This document shows, in pieces, positions 26,541 to 36,849 of a stretch of 64,000 nt of DNA. The DNA comes from Dirofilaria immitis. Its lineage: Eukaryota > Nematoda > Chromadorea > Rhabditida > Onchocercidae. Under the pieces are notes generated by a model, which did not search any database, was not told the DNA's origin, and saw only the letters and a list, made by a program, of their open reading frames with translations. The number at the start of each line of letters is the position of its first letter. Within the stretch, counting starts at the first letter, position 1. A program made the position numbers and the translations under genes. The DNA is taken from contig JAKNDB010000109.1 of the NCBI GenBank assembly GCA_024305405.1, positions 248,001 through 312,000 of the forward strand. The letters are read 5' to 3'.

Positions 26541-28383
26541 ATTAGAGAAATATCAATTTATGCAAATACCAATGTGCCACTGAATATTATTAATCTCACA
26601 ACTATCATAATTATCATTAATATTAATGTATTCAAAAATTAATATGATTTTTGTTTGCTTACAAATAGCATAAATATTATATTCTTAATTTTCTGAAATT
26701 TATCAAAATTATGCGGAACTATTCTGAAATATTCCTATCATAAATTAATTACTAACTTTTTAATATGTATGAAATTATTTTTTATTATTCTATAAAACAA
26801 TTCTAAAATATCTGTTAAATGAAAATTTAAAAAAAAAGTTTATTTATAGCTAAAAAGTTTATTTAATATCATTTTGATATCAATGGAACAATTTTTGCAA
26901 AAATAAATTATCATCGATTTGTTGGAAACAAAAAAGTTGCATTCAGTTGCAATTTTGTCTTTTTTTTTCGCTGTCATTAATAAACTTGATATTTTGGCAT
27001 TTCAAACTTTTCTTATCTGCCGGTTTCAACAAAATATATTTAACTCTGATTTCTTATCATAATAAATCAGATCATAATTGCTGAACGAAATTTTTAGATA
27101 GATAAGAATTTTCGAAATGATAAATTCATTTTATTTTTTCAAACATTAGCGATAAGGATTATTGATTGTATTTCGAATGAATTTCGCGTTAAAGATTTGT
27201 TTTGAAATTTAAGTTTTCAGTTAAATTAACTATTACAAAATCAATGATACCAAAAATTCTGTCCAACCTTTTCGCCATATTCAATTTCTGATTGTTGTTT
27301 TATGTTAATAATTTCCATTCAAAGATTTTTATTTTGAGATTTAACCTTTAAATCTTTTTTTTCAGTTATAAACTTTAGATGTAATTTTGAAATTTTAATC
27401 TTAATTTTTATCTTTTATAAAATGAATGAAGAGAAAGATGTCGAGAATTTTTGTTCAAATATTTCCTGCTACATGGAATTTCTCTTATTCAATTTTTAAT
27501 TATTTTGCTAAATTATTAATTATTGATTTAATCTTCATTTGCATAATGTTACTTTTCTTTTGTTTTTATGATTCCTTCTAGAATAGATTTATTTATCGCT
27601 GTTAATTTAAACAAAAAAAAACGAAATTTCTTTTTTTTTCTTTTAAGTTCTGATAATATAGATTTCAATATGAATTGAAGTTGAACACTTTGAATTATAT
27701 GATCAGATATGATCAGAATGGATAGCATAGTCGAGAGTACCAATAATGAGAAATAATCTAACGTTTAAGCAACAATGATTTCCTTTATCCGATCATGTCG
27801 ATCCAATTATTTGCAAATTTTTTCCCGAAATAAGACTTTCTTGAATAAGTTTGGTATTATTGGAAATGGAAATTATTAATATATCTAATATCATTGATTA
27901 TTTGCCAAATTGGAAACGATAATTTTTCTTTTTTTTTTTTTTCAAAAATAGAAATATAAATATAAAATTGAAAATTTTCCAGGAAAAAATACATTACTAT
28001 TAATTTCAATGATTTTCTCGAGATCTTTGTACTATTTTTTTAATATTCGAATAACATTTATTTAATTTATCTGATAATGTTTTATCAGTCATCGAACATT
28101 TACCTTTTTTTTCAACGATTGAAATAATTTAAAAAAGAAAAAACTGAAATTTCATTTGTATAAATTCTCATTTTAATCTAAAAATTATCAAAAATACGCT
28201 AAATTAAAAGGATAAAAAAAAATTAATAATAATCGTATTGACGAGAAAAAAAGGAAAATCTAAAAGATTAAATTTTCAAATTATCAATATTTATCATTAA
28301 TCATTTTAAAATTAGATAGCTCGTTTGATTGCCATTAATAATAGTTGAATAAAAATAGGTTTTTTTTCTCGATTATATATATA

Positions 28384-28501
28384 ATGAGGAATCTCGTGTG
28401 AAGTAATATATTGATGATTCTTTGCGATGATTCGATTTTAATTAATTTAAACATGAGCTTTCTATTTTGATTAATATATTACTTCACACGAGATTCCTCA
28501 T
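28384..28501. repeat. inverted repeat with 29-base arms
   Basis: ATGAGGAATCTCGTGTGAAG at the left continues to TAATATATT at 28412. Its exact reverse complement is at 28473-28501. The spacer is about 60 bases and AT-rich. The arms are perfect. It could be a hairpin-forming element or the remains of a small foldback transposon; no target-site duplication was recognised. Confidence 0.85.
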
Positions 28502-28526
28502 ATATCTTTTCTCTCTCCTCTTTCAC

Positions 28527-28629
28527 AATCTTCATTAGATTTTAAATTAATTAAGCTAATATGAAGGTTAAACAGAAATCTTCATTAGATTTTAAATTAA
28601 TTAAGCTAATATGAAGGTTAAACAGAAAT
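28527..28629. repeat. 50-base tandem duplication
   Basis: Two adjacent identical copies of a unit running from AATCTTCATTAGATTTTAAA to AAGGTTAAACAGA (period 50). It lies 25 bases after the inverted repeat. Confidence 0.9.
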
Positions 28630-30779
28630 ATCTTTGCTTCAAAAAAAAAAAAAGAAAAATGAGATGATTGAAAATATTCCAAAAAAGTTAAAAAAATCGA
28701 TATGTGATAAGTAAGATTAGATGACGGAATTCTCGATGCCTTACTGCTAAATGATTTGAAATTAACTAAACTAAACTAATATTGGAAATTGAAGCAAATA
28801 TTTTTATCACGATTTAATAATTATAATAATCAAATAATATTTTAAAAAAAAGGCATAATCGATAATACTCCGAAAAGTTTAGAAAAAAATTAGTAATTAT
28901 AATTTGATGATCGGAATTTCCAATTCTCGATACTTCATCAGTAAGTAAATGGGATATGATGATTCGAGAGTTAAAATAATATATGTATATTTGAATTATG
29001 AATTATTTAAAATTTATTAATTTTTGTATTAGATATTTTTTTCCTATGCTTAAAATTAATTTTAAATTTCTAAAAATTAGACTATTCGAATAGTTTTTTG
29101 ATCAAAATATTAAATAATAAAATTTGTAAAAATAATTTTAAGTTTTAAAATTTGATTCTTATTTGGAGAAAAAAAAGCTTAAATGATTGATTGATTGATT
29201 GATTGATGATAAAAAGCGATTTATCATTCAAATTATTGCTAAATGAAAATATGTCAACACTAAATTTGATAATTTGAAGAAGAAAAGTTAAATACGAATT
29301 AAATTCAGGTATAATTTTTGCAAAAATTCTTATAAAGCTTACTATTTACCAATGTTAAAATTAGGGGTCAAAAATGTTTTTTTTATTTTATTTTTCATTT
29401 TTCCTAATTTTATAATTTTTTTTGATTAAAATATTTGAATCAATGATTAATTTGATGATATTTCGTATAGTAAATGTTAATAAAATGCAAGTGTAGATGC
29501 AAAATAATTTAATTATTTAATATTATCTGGATTTGCATATATAATTTGGATGATTTACATCTAATATATATAGCAAGATTAAATTGTTTTAATTTAAAAG
29601 TTTAAAATTTTAACCATTTTTCCAAAGTTTATTATTCTCCTTAATTAGGCGGAAAAATTTTAAATGCTCTTTATCATTCTCGATGTTTCAAAGAAAAAAA
29701 CTTTTTGATAAAAGAATCGCAAATAATAACTTATTTGTTTCATTTATTGCTTATTTGATAGTCTAATCTACGAATGAATAAAAGATAAATTTTTTCTCGA
29801 TTGAAAATTAGAAGCTAAGAAAAAAAAAGTTGACCATATTTACTATAATCCTAATCAATTATTTATCGATGAATAGATAAATATTTAAAAATTAGAACTA
29901 ATTCCGATAAGTTATTAATTTTACGTTATCATTCAAATAATGAATATGTACGTTCTACTGATATGTTGAATAGTTGATAATGCCAAAATAGTGATTTATT
30001 GCCAAATAGTTCACAGCAATATTTTTGCGATATTTGATTATTAAAGCAAATTTTTGTTCCAGCATTTTCGATTAAATATTTTCGCTACTTTCTTCTCTTT
30101 ATAATTTTAAATAAAATTAACTTTCTTTTTCTTGATAAGGAAAATAGTTAGAACTATGATATACGAGAAAATGAAATTACAATATCAATTCAAAATAATG
30201 ATTAAACGTCATATCGATTATTCGAATAATGAAATTGGCTAATAAATGATTTCAAATTATTATTTCATAAAAATAAATGACGAAGAAATTAAAACGAAAC
30301 ACTTTTTTTTCTTTTTTAAATGGAAAAAGATTTACTCATGAAAAAAATTAAATTCTACTATCGTTTGCTTTATGATAAAATGATAAATGATAAAAGTTGA
30401 GAGAAAGAAAAAAAAAGCTGAAATGATATTATCGTGTTAAATTTTTGCTTTCCATTATAATTTCAATTTATTTATGCTTCATTAACAATTTCAATATGTT
30501 TTATTAAAATATTCCGGAAATTTTGCAAATATTTAAACCGAACTTCCTATTTGTTAATTTAAAAGTTAAATTTTGTTCTTTTTTTTTCGAATTCTAATTT
30601 TATTTCTTATTGAATAAATGGCAGTAATATCATCTCAGATGTTAATATTACCTTAAATTATTAAATATCCTTTTAATATTCGATGATTCGATGATCTTTG
30701 ATTAATTAAATATTTATATCAATTTTCGAAACTTTATACGATAGCATTTTACACGATTGATTTTACGACTAAGAATTAT

Positions 30780-31090
30780 CGAGAAAAAAGATTCACAAAT
30801 TCAAAAAAGATTCACAAATTCACAAAAAGATTCACAAAAATATGAATGTATTTTGCACGTACCAAAATAATTGTCATGAATATTTGCACGTATCAACATA
30901 AATTGCCATGAATGTATTTTGCACGTACCAAAATAATTGTTCTGTGTGATGCTCTTAGATGTCCAGGGCTGGATGCGCGGTACACTGGAGGAATCGGCGT
31001 ACTGTAACCATTACTGAAAAGTATTGATAACGTTGCACGTATCAACATAATTGTCGTCAATATTTGCACGTATCATTTCATAAATTATCA
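30780..31090 (+). repeat. minisatellite of TTTGCACGTAYCAA units
   Basis: Units of roughly 28-34 bases with TTTGCACGTACCAAAATAA or TTGCACGTATCAACATAA followed by TTGTCATGAAT recur at about 30855, 30886, 30919, 31034 and 31063. The array is interrupted by the 18S rRNA fragment. Before it is a short CAAAAAGATTCACAAA array (30790-30840). Confidence 0.75.
30940..31032 (+). pseudogene. 18S rRNA gene fragment
   Basis: About 90 bases match a conserved 3' part of eukaryotic small-subunit rRNA: TGTGATGCTCTTAGATGTCC, then GGGCTGGATGCGCGGTACAC, then TGGAGGAATCGGCGTACTG and TAACCATTACTGAAAAGTAT. The functional form has GATGCCCTTAGATGTCCGGG and GCACGCGCGCTACAC, so several positions have decayed, mostly G to A or C to T. 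The ACTGGAGGAATC run fits my recollection of spirurid nematode 18S rather than arthropod or vertebrate. It sits inside a minisatellite, so it is a stray insertion and not part of an rDNA array. Confidence 0.85.
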
Positions 31091-31829
31091 ATGCCAAGAA
31101 AATCAATTATATATTAAATAAGTAGTTTTTAATTTTTTTTTTGGTAAAAATTCTCATGCATTTCTAACTTATTGATTTTTATCATACAGTGATAAGTATA
31201 GCATAAGTTTAAAAATCCATTTCTATGAGCTCAAAATTTCATCCTACTTAATTTCATCAAATTTTGACCTTTCCACACATTATATTATCTTATCAAATTT
31301 TGAAGTTCAAAAAGAAAAAGAATGTTTATATTTTTCATTGCCTAAACATTTTTATCCATTTCAATTATAATTTATAACAATTGCAACATATCCATATGCG
31401 AAAAGAATTTAGATTATAATATGAATTACGAGCAATTCGTTTTTACTTTGAATAATTAAAATCGATAGGATAGAAGAAATTTCAAGGATCTAAGATCAAA
31501 ATCATCTGGAAATTCTATTTGCTAATTTTGCTTCGAATAATACTCAAATCCCAATATATTTGGTCTCGAGATTTTATGTGTTTACTCGTTGAAATACGTA
31601 AACAATAGTCGCTGAGTTAGTAAATTTCATAAAGACACTTTTAAATTTCAAGGACCATTCAAGAGTGAAATGATTTTATTGTTGCTCATGTATTATTGAT
31701 GCTTAAATTCATGATGGGGAAAAATGCTAGTGGAATAATGGGGGAGGGAGGAGGAGACAAAGATTAATGAAATTAAGAAATATTTTTGATAAAGATTGAG
31801 AATAGCGAAATAGCACTGTGATTTGGAGA
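31091..31829. other. AT-rich DNA, possibly start of decayed bacterial segment
   Basis: No intact frame. From about 31740 purine-rich codons such as AAGATTAATGAAATTAAGAA may be the broken N-terminal part of the atpH remnant that follows, but this is too decayed to claim. Confidence 0.35.
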
Positions 31830-32185
31830 TAAGAAAAGATTGCTAAGATTTATGAGGCAGTATGCTATTAGAGATTGAAAAGATTTTTGAAATGTCTGCG
31901 CTATTGTCGAAGTGTTAATTGTATTTAGACGAAATATTATGGATGAAAGAGATGATAGAATGGTGGGAATTTTAATGATCAGTGATATGATAAAATGTCA
32001 AATAAGATGCGTCAGATAACTGTAGTAGTAATTGAAAAAGAGATATGAGTACCAATATCGTTTCTTTCGGCATGTCCAAAATTCCGAAATTCTTTAATTT
32101 GATCGGTGCTTCGCTGGAAAATTACTTAGATGAATTGGTTAATTTTAGTAAAATGGAAATATTAAAAATGAGGAATTATATATGA
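31830..32185 (+). pseudogene. atpH: decayed bacterial atpH (F1Fo ATP synthase delta subunit) remnant
   Basis: Pieces in changing frames read in order like the second half of a delta subunit. First come KIYEAV and a LLSKC/YLDEIL stretch, then MDERDDRMVGIL, then MSNKMRQITVVVIEKE from about 31995, and last NLIGASLENYLDELVNFSK continuing to MEILKMRNYI before TGA at 32183-32185. The stop overlaps the ATG of the atpA remnant by four bases (ATGA), the arrangement expected in a bacterial atpH-atpA operon. Several frameshifts and stops show it is dead. Animals do not encode a delta subunit in this form next to alpha, so bacterial origin is the natural reading. An assignment to Wolbachia is inference. 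Confidence 0.72.
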
Positions 32186-32384
32186 AAGGTAATATAAATG
32201 CTTCTGAGGTAATAAACATAATATGGAAAAAGTTGAAGCGTTTGATAATCCTATAAAACGAGAAAGTATAGGTGAGATGATTTCAGTAGTTGATGATATT
32301 GCACTGGTTTATGGGCTTAAAGAAGCGAAGTTCGGTGAGAAGGTATTTTTGCAAGTAGTGTAGAAGGGATAGCTCTTGATGAAG
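32182..32384 (+). pseudogene. atpA: decayed bacterial atpA (F1 ATP synthase alpha subunit) N-terminal remnant
   Basis: The N-terminal beta-barrel region of F1 alpha is recognisable. It begins [14 protein letters not shown], then after a one-base shift at about 32220 [20 protein letters not shown] and [20 protein letters not shown], and after a second shift (a missing T near 32349) [12 protein letters not shown]. The family normally has S..DGIA..YGL and G..G.AL.L at these places. The similarity then stops, and no nucleotide-binding region follows. The wording differs from the mitochondrial alpha subunit that the worm encodes (which has IGDGIARVYGL). The alphaproteobacterial style and the operon junction upstream point to DNA transferred from a Rickettsiales endosymbiont, most plausibly Wolbachia. 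Confidence 0.85.
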
Positions 32385-33150
32385 TTAGAAATATTTCCAG
32401 AGATGATGGCATTTCTTTATACTAAGCAATTTCAATAACTTAGAAAAAGTTGAGAGAGAAAAATGAATATTTTTGCGCATCCATTATTAAAGCAATGTTC
32501 TATCTCATATTTTTCAGGTTTAAAAATGCTATTTTCGTTAATGTTTGGAAAAATTAATGTCAAATTCCATTTTTATATCGTTTGATTTGTATATTTGGAG
32601 GAAATCTGATATAATTGTTTTCTCTGCTACTTGTCATTTCCTGCCTTGTTAGTTTACTTTGTTATTTTTCCTTTTGGATAGTAATAATCATTGAATTTTC
32701 CAAAATTACCAAATAATTGGAGTTTATTCTTACGAAACAGTCAGTTTTTGAATTTCAGTGACTTTTTTTAGTTGAAACGAATTGAGATTTGACCTTAAAT
32801 TTGCAAAAATCTATTTTGAATCATGATAAATGCCTTTTTTTCCTGTGGTTTAAATATATGAGTTTGATAGTTGGTAGTATGATTTGATTCTTGATGGTTT
32901 TTTCTTTTTTTTTAGTTGCATCATATAAAATGCGGTTTATTAGACAGGAAGACATAATGCATTAAATGATTGAGCAAGCATATTTTTGGATAAATCATTC
33001 ACATAATGATGATAACTTGTACATTATTTATTGAAAAGGAAATAAACTTATAACTTGCGGGACTAGCCTTTTTCTTGATTTAAGATATGACTATGCTGAA
33101 GCTTGAGTAGGAACTTTGGTACTAAAATCAGCATTATTCAGAATTTCATA
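32385..33150. other. 5' flank of the TMEM115 gene
   Basis: No frame recognised. It lies between the bacterial remnant and the first TMEM115 codon; the TMEM115 promoter should be here. Confidence 0.5.
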
Positions 33151-36025
33151 ATGATATCTTCAACAATGTTGCCGCAAATAAATGCTGCAGCATTATATTT
33201 GAAGCAGTCACGTCCGTTTTTCCGGATTGGTCTATGTGTAGTTTCGTTTGGTTAGTTTGGTATATCGTTTTGCATTAAATGAAATATATTTCATTAAGTT
33301 TAATGTTTTATTTAAAATGATGATTCCCTTGTTGAATGCTTTATCTTTGTAAACTTAAAAATAAGAGTTACTTCTTTGGTATGGTTTAATGTTACATTGT
33401 TCGTGTATCAAAATGTAAGTGTTGATCTTCATCATCTTCCATCAAACTGAGAGAGACGTCATTGATGGTGAAATGATTTTTATTTTTAGGTGGAATTTTA
33501 TCACTTTCTCAAGTTATTTTTGAATTCTTCGCCTTAACTGGTAATGATTTGGTAAGATTTGAATTGTGGCGGCTATTTACACATTTTATTATCGAGACTA
33601 ATATTTTTATATTCATTTTATTGATATGGAATCTTCATCAAGTGGCATCATTAATCGAGCCAAATTGGGGCATATTCGAAACAATCAAATATTTAGGCAT
33701 CGTTCAGGTGTAGTTTTTTGTGCTTTACCATTTTCAAATTATCATAGTCTTGCTTATTTTCTAATGCATTTGCTATATATTTCCAAGTTTCTGAAGTAAT
33801 AGTCAACTTATGAATAGTTCAATAGTCTAAAGACAACAAGAAGGAATGTTGATATTCGTTGAAGAGGAATTTGCCGAGTTATGCAAGAAATTCAAATTGA
33901 TATATTTAATTCCTGAAAATTAAGTAAAATGCATTTTCTATTCAACTTTTTTGATGTTAATATATTATACATCGAAGAGATACTGTATTTACTTGGCATT
34001 TTCTCTGTCTATGTTAAACTTCGCAGTAATATTTGGTCACCTGACCTCTTTAGTCATTTTGTATGAATTATTTGAATGAAGCATATAGAGCCAACCTTCA
34101 AACTTTTCGTTTAATGCATTCTTTGTTGGAATGTTGGTTGCTATAAGTTTTACATTTACAAAGAAATAATGCTAGGCTGAATTTAGTTGAATTAAAGTAA
34201 GCTGAAATGGATCAGATTGTATCATGTTCCTTACCAGAGTTATCCGCTGGTTCATTTGAAATAAGATATAGGAGCTTCATCGTAAATTTCACTCTGTAGA
34301 TTGGATCATCATTTTTAATCGCCGTTATCGCATTACTGACATTTGTTATCACAGTAAATGATACTTTCTTCTTTCGGACTTATATATTTGGTTTGCCAGC
34401 AGCTTCTTCTGCCGTTTGTGTTGCCATGAAGCAGGTAAGAGTTTATATCCTTTTTCAAAGTTCTTAATATTTTTCCAAGACTTGCATTTTTCATTTTTTT
34501 AACGTATTATCCATATAGAAGATTTTTTTAAACTAAGGCTTTATTATTCCCAGCATATGTCTCTTTCATTAATCAATTATTTCTTAACATTGTTATCGTT
34601 TTTTCTGGTTATCAGTTTATCATCTTTTAAAAGAGTGATTGATCAATTTCCAATAATTTGAGTATTATTTTCAGTTCCTGCCAGATTCGATATTGCTGAC
34701 GACACCAATTGGACGTGTTAAAAATACACATCTTCCTTTTTGTATTATTGTGGCTGCATCACTTTTAATTGGATTCAATCTTCTTCGTTGGGTCTCATTG
34801 CTTCAGATTTTATTCGGTGTTCAAATAAGCTGGATTTATTTGCGATTTTTGCAACCACATGATGATGGTGAGCCGAAAGGGATTCTAGCGAACATTTTGC
34901 TTGGGCAACGTATGACATATGATATTTTTTCAAATATGTCGCAAAGTAGTCTATAATATTCTCAATAGCTTTTGCAATTTCATCTTTATTATTAGTAACT
35001 TATTCGTTGAGTACCTTATCCGATGCAAGGGCACAGTCTAAAAGCTGAGTAAAGAGCTAAAAGGAATCCATGAATTTATGCGTAGAATTATCTTGTTATT
35101 CAATGCAAATTTTTTTTTTCACTAGGTGAAACTGCTACAGATGAGTTTTGGAATAAGGCTTGAAATGTTCGCTATCAAACAGTTTGTTCTATATCACCGC
35201 TTATTGGTTTTTAGTATAACCGACCAGCATAAGGATATTCTTACTCATATTAGCCGGAATTATCTATCATTCTTCCCCTACGCTTTTATTTTATGCATAA
35301 TAAGATGAGTAGGCCATAGATACGATACTATGCAAATTATATTATTTCTCATCATGTGAAACTATAAAAAAATTTAAAGTTTTGATATTTCAAAATTTTA
35401 AAGTGACGCATTAAAAATTAAGAAGGCAACAAAGTCTATTTTTATTCAATATCAGTTGATATTTATTTATTTTTCTATAATTTCAGTCTCTTTCCTTCGA
35501 AATTACAACCATTAATGAGAGTATTATCATCAACAGTTTATACTTGCTTAATACAAGTACGTCTATGTAAACCATTGGCAAGGCATATTGATCTAATGAA
35601 GCTTGATTCAGTAAATGTCGTTCTTCCTAGTTTACAAACGAAAGATACGGAAAGAAGACGGTAGACATTTTCAGATAGCTTTGATTTTGATTACTATTAA
35701 CTGTTCAGTCCCACTTGGTACAATGATGTTCTTGACGAACCTTTTATCATTTTTTTTTTGGATTTCTGCTTTTCCTTAATGTCGTTGAAACACGTGATTA
35801 AGTTCGACTCATTGTGTTTATGCCGAATCTATTTTAATGATGATAAGTTTAAGACAAAAAGCGCTGCGCGATTTGACTGAGCGTTTAAATCGGGTACAGC
35901 AAGCTGAAACACGCTCGTGGCCAGAAATGGAAGACATTGAACCAAGTGTAATAATTCAGGATACTTCTGCAGTACAGCAACAGCATGAATCAAAATCACA
36001 GGATTCAGTTAGTATTGAATTTTAA
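33151..36025 (+). CDS. TMEM115: TMEM115 (rhomboid-like Golgi membrane protein), 7 exons
   Basis: TMEM115 is a catalytically inactive rhomboid-like protein of the Golgi, reported to act in retrograde traffic with the COG complex. Exons: 33151-33250, 33490-33707, 34300-34434, 34675-34867, 35126-35144, 35487-35660, 35854-36025. Phases agree throughout and give 336 residues, close to the human 351. Recognisable parts are LWRLFTHFI, IEPNWGIFETIKYLGIVQ (family: LEPLWGALELL.FF), the segment FGLPAASSAVCVAMKQ, QISWIYLRFLQPHDDG, LFPSKLQPLMRVLSS, VRLCKPLARHIDL, and the C-terminal DTERRRQKALRDLTERLNRV with TRSWPEMEDIEP. The start is the ATG giving MISSTMLPQINAAAL before the first hydrophobic segment. Exon 5 is only 19 bases with a GT donor. 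Reading 15 bases further would restore a DEFWNKA stretch that aligns better with the family's DHFAFAT, but no GT is present there. Confidence 0.93.
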
Positions 36026-36849
36026 AAACTTGAATTATATGATTGAAAAAAATGATTTGATATCTGGCTTTGTAATCTCCTTACAGTAGGACGCCATATC
36101 TCTCTCTTAGTGTATATTCGTGGAACGATATGCTGCATGAAATAGGTAGTAGTGTTGATAGTTAAAGTTTTAGTAAATTGACCTTTTTTAGCGCCAAAAT
36201 TTGATTTGGGAAGAAAGCTTTTAATATCTTGTATTTTATCAATTTCAAAAATTGAAAATTTTTATACATTTCATTTCCATTTTCAGCAAAAAGTCAGTTT
36301 TTATGAACTACAGAATTAAATGTTCCTTTTATCTTGGCAATTCCTGGCTTGCTTATTAACGTTTTTACAGGTATTTTTAACTGAAGAAATTAATGGCGAT
36401 AAGGTGAAAGAAAAAGCAGACGTATAAAATGCATCCAAACAGGTTGCAGGTTCAGTTATCGATAAATATGCATTTCTTTCTTTGTATTTAACTAAACGGT
36501 CTGAAGACATTTTGCACTGCTGATTGACTTTGTTTTTCTATAATAGTATAGGCATTTCAGTAAGAAGAATGGTTGTTAGAAATGATCTAGAAGTGGAGAC
36601 CTGCCTGTACAGGGAGGATATTGTTGATTTTTAAATCACACTTGTTGATTCTTAAATTAAACGAGATTTTCTGCAGTGTTTTTGATTACTGTTAGCTCCT
36701 TTGCAAATTTTCTATGGCTTGTAAGTAGCAACTAATAAGACATCGAATTCTCCACGAATTTTTTAAAACTTTTTATTGCTCTTTATATGATGATAAAATG
36801 ATAAATGTATACTAATGTTAATAAACGCAAAATAATAAATAATGCTACT

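Larger units (their letters stand above)
26541..30780. other. gene desert, AT-rich
   Basis: No coding frame or RNA gene recognised. It contains a short inverted repeat and a 50-base tandem duplication, listed separately, and many homopolymer runs. Confidence 0.6.

Noticed and set aside
26202..26642. 146-codon Ile/Leu-rich plus-strand frame
   Set aside because: Open only because the 27-base minisatellite keeps phase.
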